Source of the DNA: Bradyrhizobium sp. WBOS07
Lineage (GTDB): Bacteria; Pseudomonadota; Alphaproteobacteria; Rhizobiales; Xanthobacteraceae
Direction of reading: 5' to 3'
DNA: 64,000 nt
Assembly (NCBI RefSeq): GCF_024585165.1
Contig: NZ_CP029008.1
Location: forward strand, 2,356,001 to 2,420,000
In this document: positions 47,781 through 57,476 of the stretch, in pieces
How the letters are laid out: every line of letters begins with the position of its first letter
Numbering within the stretch: the stretch's first letter is position 1
Notes under the pieces: generated by a model
What the model was told of the DNA's origin: nothing
The model's database searches: none
What the model saw: only the letters and a program-made list of their open reading frames with translations
Translations under genes and position numbers: made by a program

Positions 47781-48593
47781 CTACTCCGCCGGATTGGCCG
47801 GCGTCGACACGTCGGTGCCGGTGGCCGCTTGCGAGGCCGCGGCCTTTCTCTCCACCATGCCGACCGCGATGATCGAGCCTTCGTAGAGCGCCATCAGCGG
47901 AAACGCCAGGGAGCACTGGCTGAGCACGTCGGGCGGCGTCAGCACGGCGGCGATCACGAAGGCGATGACGATGAAATAGCGGCGCTTCTCGCGCAGCATT
48001 TTCGAGCTGACGATGCCGATCCGGCCGAGCAGAGTCAGGATCACCGGAAGCTGGAAGGCGATGCCGAAGGCGAAGATCAGCGACATCATCAGCGACAGAT
48101 ATTCGCCGACCTTGGGCAGCAGCTGGATCTGGGCGGTCTCGTCGCCGCCGGCCTGCTGCATGCCGAGCGAGAAACGGACCAGCATTGGCAGCACCACGAA
48201 ATAGACCAGCGCGGCGCCGAGCACGAAGAAGAACGGGGTCGCGACCAGATACGGCAGGAAGGCCTGCTTCTCGTGCTTGTAGAGGCCGGGCGCGACGAAC
48301 TTGTAGATCTGGGTCGCGATGATCGGGAACGAGATGAAGCCGGCCCCGAACAGCGCCAGCTTGAGCTGGGTGATGAAATATTCCAGCAGCGCCGTGTAGA
48401 TGAACTTGGAGTTCTCGGGGCCCGCGATCCACACGAACGGCCAGACCAGCACGTTGTAGATCTGCTTGGCGAAGAAGAAGCAGAAGATGAATGCTATGCC
48501 GAAGCCGAGCAGCGCCTTGATCAGCCGCGAGCGCAGCTCGATCAGATGGTCCATCAGCGGGGCTTTGCTGGCCTCGATATCGGCGTCGGTCAT
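47781..48593 (-). CDS. tatC: Twin-arginine translocase subunit TatC
   Basis: Binds twin-arginine signal peptides at the Tat translocase. 270 residues with six transmembrane helices. Family motifs: [16 protein letters not shown] at the N-terminus, the [28 protein letters not shown] loop with the conserved FxxPGLxxxEK, and [16 protein letters not shown]. The start overlaps the tatB stop by 4 nt. A low-complexity tail ends the protein. Confidence 0.97.
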   Translation of the reverse strand: MTDADIEASKAPLMDHLIELRSRLIKALLGFGIAFIFCFFFAKQIYNVLVWPFVWIAGPENSKFIYTALLEYFITQLKLALFGAGFISFPIIATQIYKFVAPGLYKHEKQAFLPYLVATPFFFVLGAALVYFVVLPMLVRFSLGMQQAGGDETAQIQLLPKVGEYLSLMMSLIFAFGIAFQLPVILTLLGRIGIVSSKMLREKRRYFIVIAFVIAAVLTPPDVLSQCSLAFPLMALYEGSIIAVGMVERKAAASQAATGTDVSTPANPAE

Positions 48594-49126
48594 GACGCTT
48601 TGGCGTCCTTGATCGCTTCGGACGGGGCGGTGTCCTGCGCCACCTTTGCCTGCTCGACCTCACGGGTGATCACAAGCGGCTCGTTGGCTGCCGCATGCGC
48701 CTCGGCTTCCATGAAGGTTGCAGGCGTCGGCGCTTCCGGCGTGGTCGGCACTGCCGGCGCTTCACTTGAAGTCGCCGGCGCTTCACTCGAAGTTGCCGGC
48801 GGTTCGACAGCATTCGTCGTGGACGTCTCGGCCGGCTTGTCCAGCGCATCGACGCGCAGTGCGTCGCTGACGTCCTTCTGGAGCGAGGTCAGCGGATTGA
48901 ATCCGGTGGCGGCTTCCTTGACCTCGTCGAAGCTCTTCTTGAGGTCGGCCATCTCGGCCTCGCGCATCGCTTCCTGAAACTGGCCCTGGAATTCGGCGGC
49001 CATCTTGCGCGCCTTGCCCATCCATTGTCCGACCATGCGCAGCACGCCCGGCAGCTCTTTCGGGCCGATGGCGATCAGGGCCACGACCCCGATCAGGACC
49101 AGTTCACTCCACCCGATGTCGAACAT
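48590..49126 (-). CDS. tatB: Twin-arginine translocase subunit TatB
   Basis: 178 residues. One N-terminal helix [30 protein letters not shown] with the TatB glycine-proline hinge, an amphipathic helix, then a long Ala/Pro/Thr-rich cytosolic tail containing an ATSSEAP tandem. The tail length is usual for rhizobial TatB. Operon order is tatA-tatB-tatC. Confidence 0.95.
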   Translation of the reverse strand: MFDIGWSELVLIGVVALIAIGPKELPGVLRMVGQWMGKARKMAAEFQGQFQEAMREAEMADLKKSFDEVKEAATGFNPLTSLQKDVSDALRVDALDKPAETSTTNAVEPPATSSEAPATSSEAPAVPTTPEAPTPATFMEAEAHAAANEPLVITREVEQAKVAQDTAPSEAIKDAKAS

Positions 49127-49219
49127 GAGGTCTTCCGTTCACGCGAAGCCGCAACCGGCCCAATCCCTTGCGCGCAGGATCGGGGCCGCCCTACCCACGT
49201 CTCGCGTGCTGCTCTCGGC

Positions 49220-49453
49220 TCAGACGGCCTTGCTGCCGACGTCGGTCCGCGCCGCGGTCGGAGCACCATTGTGCTCGATGGACTTGGCCGGCTCGGGCTT
49301 CTCGGGGGACTTGTCGTCGTCCTGCATGCCCTTCTTGAAGGCCTTGATGCCCTGCGCCACGTCGCCCATCAGGTCCGAAATCTTCCCGCGGCCGAACAGC
49401 AGCAGGACCACTGCGATCACCAGGATCCAGTGCCAAATGCTGAGTGAACCCAT
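49220..49453 (-). CDS. tatA: Twin-arginine translocase subunit TatA
   Basis: 77 residues from ATG 49453. The short helix [21 protein letters not shown], then the signature [24 protein letters not shown] and an acidic, Pro-rich tail. TatA oligomers form the pore. 93 bp before tatB. Confidence 0.95.
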   Translation of the reverse strand: MGSLSIWHWILVIAVVLLLFGRGKISDLMGDVAQGIKAFKKGMQDDDKSPEKPEPAKSIEHNGAPTAARTDVGSKAV

Positions 49454-49619
49454 CCTGCAACCCTCCAAACGCGCATGGCCGGGGACCCGGCCGATCTTCA
49501 CCGAAACCTAGGCTCGGCAGGTCGCAAAAACAAGGACCTAGGCAGCGGCAATTCGGTGTGAGCGCTACGTAATCTTGCTAGTGTTAACCGGTCGCAGGGT
49601 CCCGTCAGCGGACGGTACG

Positions 49620-50408
49620 TCAGTCCTCGGCGCCGCCTTTGCTGCCGCCCTCGCCGTGTTCCTCATTGCCGGCTTCCGCGGTCGTTTCCGCAGCCGTTTC
49701 CGCAGTCTCGGGCTCGACCGCTGGCGCCAGCGCCAGATCGAGCTCGTCGCCCGGTTCCAGCGGATCCTCGTCCTCGCGCAGCGTCGGATCGTCGGACGGT
49801 GTCGGCACGCTGAATCCGGTCGGCAGGCGCGAATCCAGCAGGCCCGTGCCCTTCAGCTCCTCCAGCCCCGGCAGATCGCCGAGCTGTTCCAGGGTGAATT
49901 GCGACAGGAAGTCCTCGGTGGTTCCAAAGGTCAGCGGACGACCGGGCGTCTTGCGCCGGCCGCGCGGCTTGATCCAGCCGGTCTCCAGCAGCACGTCGAG
50001 CGTGCCCTTCGAGGTGACGACGCCGCGGATTTCCTCGATCTCGGCGCGCGTCACAGGTTGGTGATAGGCGATGATCGCCAGCACCTCGATCGCCGCCCGC
50101 GACAGGCGCCGGGTTTCGGTGCTCTCCCGCGTCATCAGCCAGGCGAGATCGCCGGCCGTGCGGAAGGTCCATTTGTTGGCGACGCGGACGAGATTCACCC
50201 CGCGCAAGGAATAGTCGGCCTGGAGCTGTTCCAGCGCGGCCTTGACGTCGACGCCCTCGGGCATGCGCTTGGCCAGCGTCGCAGTGTCCAGCGGTTCACT
50301 CGAAGCGAACAGCAGCGCTTCCAGCAGCCGCAATTCCTCGGGACGTGCCTGGGATTCGTTCTCCATCGGCTCGGCCTCTTCTACCCGCACTTCAGCCAGG
50401 CTTGCCAT
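49620..50408 (-). CDS. scpB: Segregation and condensation protein B
   Basis: Bridges SMC-ScpA in chromosome condensation. About 262 residues from ATG 50408, preceded by AAGGAGA; an upstream ATG at 50429 is less well placed. Two winged-helix domains are visible (LRLLEALLFASSEPLD; SRAAIEVLAIIAYHQPVTRAEIEEIRGV) followed by a long acidic, Glu/Ala-rich tail. scpA begins 21 bp upstream on the same strand. Confidence 0.95.
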   Translation of the reverse strand: MASLAEVRVEEAEPMENESQARPEELRLLEALLFASSEPLDTATLAKRMPEGVDVKAALEQLQADYSLRGVNLVRVANKWTFRTAGDLAWLMTRESTETRRLSRAAIEVLAIIAYHQPVTRAEIEEIRGVVTSKGTLDVLLETGWIKPRGRRKTPGRPLTFGTTEDFLSQFTLEQLGDLPGLEELKGTGLLDSRLPTGFSVPTPSDDPTLREDEDPLEPGDELDLALAPAVEPETAETAAETTAEAGNEEHGEGGSKGGAED

Positions 50409-50429
50409 GGCAGATTCTCCTTCTTGCAC

Positions 50430-51269
50430 TTAAGCGACCGGCGCATCAGGCGCAGGAGCTGCGTCCGGGACCGGTTTCGGGCGCCCCTTCCGGAAATAGA
50501 TGGGCGCAAACGCCTCTTTCTGATTCAGTTCCAGCTGACCTTCGCGCACCAGTTCCAGCGCGGCAGCAAAGCTGGAGGCGAACACCGTCGCGCGCTGGGT
50601 GGGGTCGGCGACATGCCGGACCAGAAAATCGTCCAGCACGCCCCAATCGTCTTGTTCGTTGAGGCTGCCGACCAGCCGCTCCAGCGTGGCGCGTGCTTCG
50701 GCGAGCGACCACACCGTGCGCTTGGCCAGATGCACGCTCGCCAGCACGCGCGATTGGCGCTGCGAGGCATAGGCGGTGAGCAGGTCGTACAGCGTCGCGG
50801 TGTATTTCGGATGCCTGATCTCGGCGATCTGCTCGGGCTCGCCGCGCGGGAAGATGTCGCGCTGCAATTGCGGCCTGTTCATCAGCCGGTTGGCGGCTTC
50901 GCGAATGGCCTCCAGCCGGCGCAGGCGGTTGGCGAGCGCGGTCGCCATCTGCTCGGCGCTCGGGCCCTCCGCGCTCGGCGGCTCCGGCAGCAGCAGGCGC
51001 GACTTCAGAAAGGCGAGCCACGCCGCCATGACGAGATAATCGGCGGCAAGCTCGAGCCGGATCTTTCGCGCGGCTTCGATGAAATGGAGATATTGGTCGG
51101 CCAGCGCCAGGATCGAGATCTTGGCGAGATCGACCTTCTGCTGCCGCGCCAGCGCGAGCAGCAGGTCGAGCGGGCCCTCATAGCCCTCGACGTCCACCAC
51201 CAACGCCGGCTCGCCCTCGGCAAGCTCTGCGGGCCGCCCGGTCTCGAAGGATAGAATTTCTGCGGTCAT
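50430..51269 (-). CDS. scpA: Segregation and condensation protein A
   Basis: Kleisin of the bacterial SMC complex. 279 residues. The N-terminal kleisin contact GYEGPLDLLLALARQQKVDLAKISILALADQYL and the helical KSRLLLPE segment, then the C-terminal winged helix that includes ERLVGSLNEQDDWGVLDDF. The ORF start overlaps the stop of nagZ by 4 nt, so expression is coupled. Confidence 0.95.
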   Translation of the reverse strand: MTAEILSFETGRPAELAEGEPALVVDVEGYEGPLDLLLALARQQKVDLAKISILALADQYLHFIEAARKIRLELAADYLVMAAWLAFLKSRLLLPEPPSAEGPSAEQMATALANRLRRLEAIREAANRLMNRPQLQRDIFPRGEPEQIAEIRHPKYTATLYDLLTAYASQRQSRVLASVHLAKRTVWSLAEARATLERLVGSLNEQDDWGVLDDFLVRHVADPTQRATVFASSFAAALELVREGQLELNQKEAFAPIYFRKGRPKPVPDAAPAPDAPVA

Positions 51270-52294
51270 GCGGATGCCGTGGTTGTCCGTGCGATCAATG
51301 CGTCCAGCTCAGCGCGTGCGGCCTCACGGTCGAGCGGCTGCGGCGCCTTGCGCGCGCCGAGGGCGGCATTCGCCCGCTCCAGCGCCCGGCCCGACAGCAC
51401 AGGCGTCTGGCCGGCGACCGCACGCATCTCCTCAATATTGCCGTTGCAATGCAGGGCCACATCGCAGCCGGCCGCGAAGATAGCGCGGGTCCGTTCGGCG
51501 ATAGTCCCCGACAGCGCGTTCATCGACACGTCATCACTCATCAACAAACCCTGGAACCCGATTGCGCCGCGAATCACGTCAGCAATCATTGTCGCAGATG
51601 TCGTCGCCGGATGGGCGGGGTCGACCGCGCTAAACACAACATGTGCAGTCATGGCCATCGGCAGGTCCGACAGCGGCTTGAATGCCGCGAAGTCGGTCCG
51701 TTCCAGCTCGTCCCTCGGCGTATCCACCGTCGGCAGCTTGAAATGAGTGTCCGCGGTGGCGCGGCCATGGCCGGGGATGTGCTTGAGGACCGGCAGCACG
51801 CCGCCCTGCTCCAGCCCTTCGGTGACGGCGCGCGCGATCGCCGCGACCTTGGCCGGTTCGGTGCCATAGGCCCGGTTCCCGATGACGGCATCGGCGCCCG
51901 CGACCGGCACGTCGGCCAGCGGCAGGCAATCCACGGTAATGCCGAGATCGGCCAGATCAGCCGCAATCAAGCGCGCGGACAGGCGCGCCGCCGTGAGCCC
52001 GAGGGCCGAATCAGTGTCGTACAAGGTCGAGAACACGGCGCCCGGCGGATAGACCGGCCAGTGCGGCGGACCGAGCCGCTGCACCCGTCCGCCCTCCTGG
52101 TCGATCAGGACGGGCGCGTCGGCAACCCCGACCGCGCTGCGCAATTCTGCAACCAATGCAGCAACTTGAGCTGGTGTGGCGACATTGCGCTTGAACAGGA
52201 TGAAGCCCCATGGGCTCTGCTCGCGGATAAACTCCCGCTCGACGGCGGTCAGTTCCGTTCCGGATACGCCGGTAATGAAGGCCCGCGTGCTCAT
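51266..52294 (-). CDS. nagZ: Beta-N-acetylhexosaminidase (GH3, NagZ)
   Basis: Removes GlcNAc from anhydromuropeptides during cell-wall recycling. 342 residues. GH3 catalytic markers: KHIPGHGRATADTHFKLP (His-Asp dyad on the mobile loop) and GFQGLLMSDDVSMNAL with the nucleophile Asp. A single domain as in bacterial NagZ. It lies between the SPOR gene and scpA. Confidence 0.94.
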   Translation of the reverse strand: MSTRAFITGVSGTELTAVEREFIREQSPWGFILFKRNVATPAQVAALVAELRSAVGVADAPVLIDQEGGRVQRLGPPHWPVYPPGAVFSTLYDTDSALGLTAARLSARLIAADLADLGITVDCLPLADVPVAGADAVIGNRAYGTEPAKVAAIARAVTEGLEQGGVLPVLKHIPGHGRATADTHFKLPTVDTPRDELERTDFAAFKPLSDLPMAMTAHVVFSAVDPAHPATTSATMIADVIRGAIGFQGLLMSDDVSMNALSGTIAERTRAIFAAGCDVALHCNGNIEEMRAVAGQTPVLSGRALERANAALGARKAPQPLDREAARAELDALIARTTTASA

Positions 52295-52340
52295 AACGGC
52301 CGATTAACCCTGACCCGCGAGGGGGTCAAGGAAACGGCCG

Positions 52341-53876
52341 TTAATTCCTCTGGACGAAGCAGGCGGACAGGCCGGCGGACTTCAGGCTGTTGCAGGCCTG
52401 CGTCGCCTCCTCGGCCGAGGCGTAGGGACCGGCGAAGGCGCGGTAGACGACGCCCTTCCCCTTGTCGGTCAAGTCGACGCGCTTGATCACCGGCGAGCGC
52501 GAGCCGAGCACGCTGCCATACTTGCTCTGAAGCACGCGATAGGACGCGGCGGCGCTTTCCTCGCTCTGCTGCGAGGAGACCTGCACGATGTAGCCACCGC
52601 CGCTGCCGGCGGGCGCGATCTGGGTCGGAGTGGTCGCCGCCATCCGCTGCGGCGGCTCGGCGGCCGGAGCCGATTGCGGAGCCAACGACATCGGCTGGTT
52701 GGCGCTGGCATTGGCCGACGTCGGCGGATTGCGCGGCGCAACCGGTGCAGGCGCGGCAACAGGCTTCGGCGCAGCCGCGGGCTTGGCGGCGGCCGATTGC
52801 GGCGCGGCGCTGTCGGTCTGATCGCCCTTCACGGCGACGGTCCTGATCGGACGCGGCGAATTGTTCGGCAGCGTGCCGTTGCTTGCGCCCGGCGGGGGCA
52901 CTGCGGACGGCGACACGCTCGCGACCGATGGCGGGTTCGCATTCTGGTTCAGCGGCGGAAACACCACGCGGGGACCGCCTGCCTTGGCGTTGACGTCCAC
53001 CGGCGCTTCTTCGCGCGGCACGATCTTCTCGGTGCCATCGCCGATCGCCATGCGATCCGGCACCTTGGCCGAGGAATCCGTCGGCGCGGGCACGATCTTG
53101 GTCGGGGTGTTGTCCGCCTTGATGATCGGCGGCTCGCCGCTGCGGGACGAGCCGATATAGGTCTTGTAGGCGAAGGCCGCGCCGGTGCCGACCACGGCCA
53201 GCGCCAGGATGGCCGCGACCGTCATCATGCCGCCGCGCTGCTTCTTAGGCTCGTCGAGCTCCTCCTCCGGATACTCGCTCTGGTACGCGTAAGGATCGTC
53301 CGGATAGGCCGGTTCACGCTGATAGTCCTGCTCGCCCGCCTCGAGCCGGCCATAGAGCGCGTCGTCGTAGCGCGACGGATCGGGCTGCTGATACGCTTGC
53401 TGCTCGTAGGCCTGATCCTGCGGCTGGTAAGCCTGCCCCTGATGGGCGTGATCCTGATAGGCGTGATCTTGATAGGCTTGCGGCTGACGAAGTTCAGGCT
53501 CCGGCACGGCGGGCGGGGCCGAATAGCGATGCAACGGATGAACCGGATTGACGGTGACCGGATAGTCGGGCTCCGCGGGTGCCGGCTGCGGCTGCACATT
53601 GGCGCGCCGCATCCATGAGGGCGGTCCGGGCGGTGCAGGCTCGGCATAGTCCTGCCGATCATCGTCCTGCCGGTAGTCGTCGTCCTGATAGTTCTGCGCG
53701 GGCAAAGATACTGCTGGCGGACGCGCACCGGGCCGCGCCTGCGCGGCGAAAGGATCGGTCTGTCCGATCAGGCGGGCGAGTTCAGCCAAGGGATCGCTGT
53801 CCGCCTTCCCATGCTGATCGCCACCGCGACCATAGTCATCGGAAGGAAACGGTCTGTCCTGATATCGTTCGGCCAT
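52341..53876 (-). CDS. Membrane-anchored SPOR-domain protein with Gln/Tyr-rich tail
   Basis: 511 residues from ATG 53876. Cytosolic N-terminal half rich in Gln, Tyr and Pro with repeats such as YQDHAYQDHAHQGQAYQ; one helix MMTVAAILALAVVGTGAAFAY at about residue 215; then a Pro/Ala-rich periplasmic linker and a C-terminal SPOR domain (GSGGGYIVQVSSQQSEESAAASY ... LTDKGKGVVYRAFAGPY). SPOR binds denuded glycan at the septum, so a division or envelope role is likely. An alphaproteobacterial neighbour of argS. Confidence 0.9.
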   Translation of the reverse strand: MAERYQDRPFPSDDYGRGGDQHGKADSDPLAELARLIGQTDPFAAQARPGARPPAVSLPAQNYQDDDYRQDDDRQDYAEPAPPGPPSWMRRANVQPQPAPAEPDYPVTVNPVHPLHRYSAPPAVPEPELRQPQAYQDHAYQDHAHQGQAYQPQDQAYEQQAYQQPDPSRYDDALYGRLEAGEQDYQREPAYPDDPYAYQSEYPEEELDEPKKQRGGMMTVAAILALAVVGTGAAFAYKTYIGSSRSGEPPIIKADNTPTKIVPAPTDSSAKVPDRMAIGDGTEKIVPREEAPVDVNAKAGGPRVVFPPLNQNANPPSVASVSPSAVPPPGASNGTLPNNSPRPIRTVAVKGDQTDSAAPQSAAAKPAAAPKPVAAPAPVAPRNPPTSANASANQPMSLAPQSAPAAEPPQRMAATTPTQIAPAGSGGGYIVQVSSQQSEESAAASYRVLQSKYGSVLGSRSPVIKRVDLTDKGKGVVYRAFAGPYASAEEATQACNSLKSAGLSACFVQRN

Positions 53877-54016
53877 CGTGATGATGCGTCCCTTCGGGAA
53901 AGCCGCGCGCCCCTCGACCAAGGCACGGCTTTCGACCCACAAGGCTTTCAACCAAGTCTAAGCGATCCGGCTTCTGCCGGTTACCCCCGAATTCCCCTTA
54001 AGTAGTTCGCCCCAAA

Positions 54017-55807
54017 CTACCGCATCTCGTTCGGAGCATGGACGCCGAGGATGGCGAGGCCCGATGCCAGAACCGAGACGACGCCCTGGACCATGGCCAG
54101 CCGCGCCTTTGTTAAAACTGCATCATTATTGATAATGAAGCGTAAATAGGGCAAATCGCGCCCCTTCGTCCAAAGTGCATGAAATTCGCTGGCTAAATCA
54201 TAGAGATAAAAGGCAATTCGGTGCGGCTCGTGGGCCGCTGCGGCGGCTTCGAGCATACGAGGATATATTGCGAGGCGCTTGAGAAGTTCAAGCTCGACGG
54301 GATCCGATAACCGTTCCACCGCCGACTCACTGAGCCAGGCGATTCGTTCGTCGGTCGCCTCGGGAAGCTCCGGGAACACTTCGGCCCGCGCGTTGCGGAA
54401 GATCGAGTGGCCGCGGGCGTGGCCGTACTGGACGTAGAACACCGGGTTGTCGCGCGACTGTTCCATGACCTTGGCAAGGTCGAAGTCGAGCACCGCATCG
54501 TTCTTGCGATAGAGCATCATGAAACGGACGGCGTCCTGACCGACTTCATCCACCACCTCACGCAAGGTGACGAAGTCCCCGCTCCGCTTCGACATTTTGA
54601 CCGGCTCGCCATTGCGCAGCAGCTTGACGAGCTGGACGATCTTGACGTCGAGCGAGCCCTTGCCCGACGTCGTCGCCTTCACCGCCGCCTGCATGCGCTT
54701 GATGTAGCCGCCATGATCGGCGCCCCAGACGTCGATCATCTCCGCAAAACCACGGTCGAACTTGTTCTTGTGGTAGGCGATGTCGGAGGCGAAGTAGGTA
54801 TAGGAATTGTCCGACTTGATCAGCGGACGATCGACGTCGTCGCCGTAAGCGGTCGCCCTGAACAGCAACTGCTCACGGTCTTCCCAGTCCTCGACCGGGG
54901 CGCCCTTCGGCGGCGGTAGACGGCCTTCGTAGATGTCGCCCTTGGCCTTGAGGAAATCGATGGTCTCGGCAACCTTGTTGTTGCCGCCCTCGATCAGCGA
55001 GCGCTCCGAGAAGAACACGTCGTGGCGGATGTTGAGGGCGGCGAGATCGTCCTTGATCTCGTCCATCATCATCGCGATCGCCTTGGCGCGGACCGTCGGC
55101 AGCCACCCGGCCTCGCTCATCGCGAGGAGCTTGTCGCCGTGCTCCGTCGCAAGCGCCTGTCCGACCGGCTTGAGGTAGTCGCCGGGATAGAGGCCTTCCG
55201 GGATCGCGCCGATGTCCTCGCCGAGCGCCTCGCGATAGCGCAGGAAGGCGGAGCGCGCGAGCACGTCGACCTGGGCGCCGGCGTCGTTGATGTAATATTC
55301 GCGCGTGACGTCGTGGCCGGCGAACTGGAGCAGGCTCGCCAGTGCGTCGCCGAACACGGCGCCGCGGCAATGGCCGACATGCATCGGCCCGGTCGGGTTG
55401 GCCGAGACGTATTCGACGTTCACCTTGGAGCCGCCGCGGACGCGGCCGTAATCGGCGGCCTCGCGCAGCATCGTCCGCAGCGCCTCGGCCCAGGCGGCCG
55501 GCCTCAAGGTCAGGTTGATGAAGCCGGGACCTGCGACGTCGACCTTGGCGATCAGCGCGTCGGCGCGCAGCCGCTCGGCGATCTGCTCGGCGAGGTCGCG
55601 CGGCTTTGCCTTTGCCTCTTTCGCCAGCACCATCGCGGCGTTGGTGGCCATGTCGCCATGGGTGGCATCGCGCGGCGGCTCGACCACCACGCGCGCGAAA
55701 TCGATGCCCTCGGGCCAGCCTGCGTCCTTCGCAAGCGCGCGGCAGGCGGCGTGCACGCGTGCGAGCACGTCGGCGAACAGATGCAGGGATGAGGATGTGT
55801 CGGGCAT
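54017..55807 (-). CDS. argS: Arginyl-tRNA synthetase
   Basis: Charges tRNA-Arg. 596 residues. Class I signature [21 protein letters not shown] (HIGH motif as HVGH), the [10 protein letters not shown] segment, and the C-terminal DALR anticodon domain with [16 protein letters not shown]. The C-terminal portion of the gene (about 54109-54240) is locally lower in GC than the rest. Upstream of dgt on the minus strand and downstream of the SPOR gene's start region. Confidence 0.96.
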   Translation of the reverse strand: MPDTSSSLHLFADVLARVHAACRALAKDAGWPEGIDFARVVVEPPRDATHGDMATNAAMVLAKEAKAKPRDLAEQIAERLRADALIAKVDVAGPGFINLTLRPAAWAEALRTMLREAADYGRVRGGSKVNVEYVSANPTGPMHVGHCRGAVFGDALASLLQFAGHDVTREYYINDAGAQVDVLARSAFLRYREALGEDIGAIPEGLYPGDYLKPVGQALATEHGDKLLAMSEAGWLPTVRAKAIAMMMDEIKDDLAALNIRHDVFFSERSLIEGGNNKVAETIDFLKAKGDIYEGRLPPPKGAPVEDWEDREQLLFRATAYGDDVDRPLIKSDNSYTYFASDIAYHKNKFDRGFAEMIDVWGADHGGYIKRMQAAVKATTSGKGSLDVKIVQLVKLLRNGEPVKMSKRSGDFVTLREVVDEVGQDAVRFMMLYRKNDAVLDFDLAKVMEQSRDNPVFYVQYGHARGHSIFRNARAEVFPELPEATDERIAWLSESAVERLSDPVELELLKRLAIYPRMLEAAAAAHEPHRIAFYLYDLASEFHALWTKGRDLPYLRFIINNDAVLTKARLAMVQGVVSVLASGLAILGVHAPNEMR

Positions 55808-55816
55808 GGCCGCCGC

Positions 55817-57025
55817 CTAACGCAAATCCGGGGTCGAGTCAAAGAGCCGCTGGTGCTCGGTCAGGGCGAAACGGTCGGTCATTCCAGCAATGAAATTGCC
55901 GATCCGGCGCGCCCGGTCGCCCTCATTGTCCGCCTCGGCCCCGAGCAGCCATTCCGGCGGCAGCTCGCCAGGGGATTGCAGGTATTTCGCGAACAGGTCG
56001 AACAGGATCTGCTCGGCCTCCCCCATCACCCGCATCACCCGCTTGTGGCGGTACATGTGCTGGTAGAGGAAGGCCTTGATGGCGGCCTCTTCCTCCGCGA
56101 CCTCGGCTGGGAACGCGACCAGGGCCCGGCTCTGCTGGCGGACGTCCTGGGCCGATTGCGGCTTCACCGCGGCGAGATTGTTCTGCGCCTGTGCGAATAC
56201 CGCCCCGATCAGATGCGAGATCAGCTCGCGCACCAGCTCGGCGCCGCGCCTGAAGTCTTCGAGGTCGGGATAATGCGCGGAGGTCTCGGCGATGATCTCC
56301 GCCGTGAGCGGCATCACCTTGAGATCGTCGAGATGGAACAGGCCGGCGCGCAGGCCATCGTCGATGTCGTGGGCGTCATAGGCGATGTCGTCGGCGATGG
56401 CGGCGACCTGGGCCTCAAGCGAGGCGAAGCTCCACAATTCGAGATCGTAGGTCCTGACGTAGTCGGCGATGCCGACGGGAATGCCGTGCTCGCGATAGCG
56501 CCCGACCGGCGCGCCGCTGCGATCGGTCAGCGGACCGTTGTGCTTGACGATGCCCTCCAGCGACTCCCAGGTCAGGTTGAGCCCGTCGAACTCGGGATAG
56601 CGGTGCTCCAGCGAAGCGACGACGCGGAGCGTCTGGGCATTGTGGTCGAAGCCGCCGAACTGCTTCAGGCAGGCATCCAGCGCCCGCTCCCCGGCATGGC
56701 CGAACGGGGGATGACCGAGATCGTGGGCAAGGGCCAGGGTTTCGGTGAGGTCCTCGTCGAGGCCAAGCTGCCGCGCCAACGCGCGGGCGATCTGCGCCAC
56801 CTCCAGCGAATGGGTCAGACGCGTGCGGTAATGGTCCCCCTCGTGGAACACGAACACCTGGGTCTTGTACTTCAGGCGGCGGAACGCGGTGGAATGGATC
56901 ACGCGGTCGCAATCCCGCCGGAACGGGCTGCGGGTCCGGCTCGGCGGCTCCGCGACCAGCCGGCCGCGGCTGCGATCGGGATCGCAGGCATAGGGCGCGC
57001 GGGGAGCTGCCATTCCGACGGACAC
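55817..57025 (-). CDS. dgt: Deoxyguanosinetriphosphate triphosphohydrolase-like protein
   Basis: HD-domain enzyme that hydrolyses dNTPs. 402 residues; ATGs at 57025 and 57013 are both possible starts. HD residues: [20 protein letters not shown] (first His), [16 protein letters not shown] (HD pair with flanking His), [21 protein letters not shown] (last Asp). The [27 protein letters not shown] start is family-typical. Ten bp before argS. The true substrate could differ. Confidence 0.9.
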   Translation of the reverse strand: MSVGMAAPRAPYACDPDRSRGRLVAEPPSRTRSPFRRDCDRVIHSTAFRRLKYKTQVFVFHEGDHYRTRLTHSLEVAQIARALARQLGLDEDLTETLALAHDLGHPPFGHAGERALDACLKQFGGFDHNAQTLRVVASLEHRYPEFDGLNLTWESLEGIVKHNGPLTDRSGAPVGRYREHGIPVGIADYVRTYDLELWSFASLEAQVAAIADDIAYDAHDIDDGLRAGLFHLDDLKVMPLTAEIIAETSAHYPDLEDFRRGAELVRELISHLIGAVFAQAQNNLAAVKPQSAQDVRQQSRALVAFPAEVAEEEAAIKAFLYQHMYRHKRVMRVMGEAEQILFDLFAKYLQSPGELPPEWLLGAEADNEGDRARRIGNFIAGMTDRFALTEHQRLFDSTPDLR

Positions 57026-57142
57026 GACGAATTTAGTCCCTATCCATTTGATTCTGCGTATCCTTGCACTTAACTATGCCGGACGCGGGATACCAAATGA
57101 AATGGATATGACGCGGGACGACCGGACGATCGGAGACCGACA

Positions 57143-57472
57143 ATGACCACTGCCGTGACCATCAGCGACCGCGCCGCACGCCGGATCGGGGAGATCCTCA
57201 AGGGCGAAGGCTCTGGCGCGATGCTGCGCATCTCGGTCGAGGGCGGCGGCTGCTCGGGCTTCCAGTACAAGTTCGACATCGATCGCGCCCGGACCGACGA
57301 CGATCTCGTGATCGAGCAGGACAATGCGGTGGTGCTGGTCGATTCCGCCTCGCAGCCGTTCCTGGCTGGATCGCAGGTCGACTTCGTCGATGACCTGATC
57401 GGCGCCTCGTTCCGCGTCAACAATCCGAACGCTACCGCGTCCTGCGGCTGCGGCACCAGCTTCTCGGTCTGA
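57143..57472 (+). CDS. erpA: Iron-sulfur cluster insertion protein (A-type)
   Basis: Delivers Fe-S clusters to apoproteins. 109 residues with the three A-type cysteines: GGGCSGFQY and the C-terminal ATASCGCGTSF (CGC). Divergent from dgt, four bp from the end of the convergent histidine kinase gene. ErpA is the closest named relative; IscA-type assignment is possible. Confidence 0.92.
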   Translation: MTTAVTISDRAARRIGEILKGEGSGAMLRISVEGGGCSGFQYKFDIDRARTDDDLVIEQDNAVVLVDSASQPFLAGSQVDFVDDLIGASFRVNNPNATASCGCGTSFSV

Positions 57473-57476
57473 CTGG

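Noticed and set aside
54109..54240. Foreign segment in argS
   Set aside because: Local GC is lower, but the protein sequence is normal for the family and the stretch is short; it is most likely ordinary variation.
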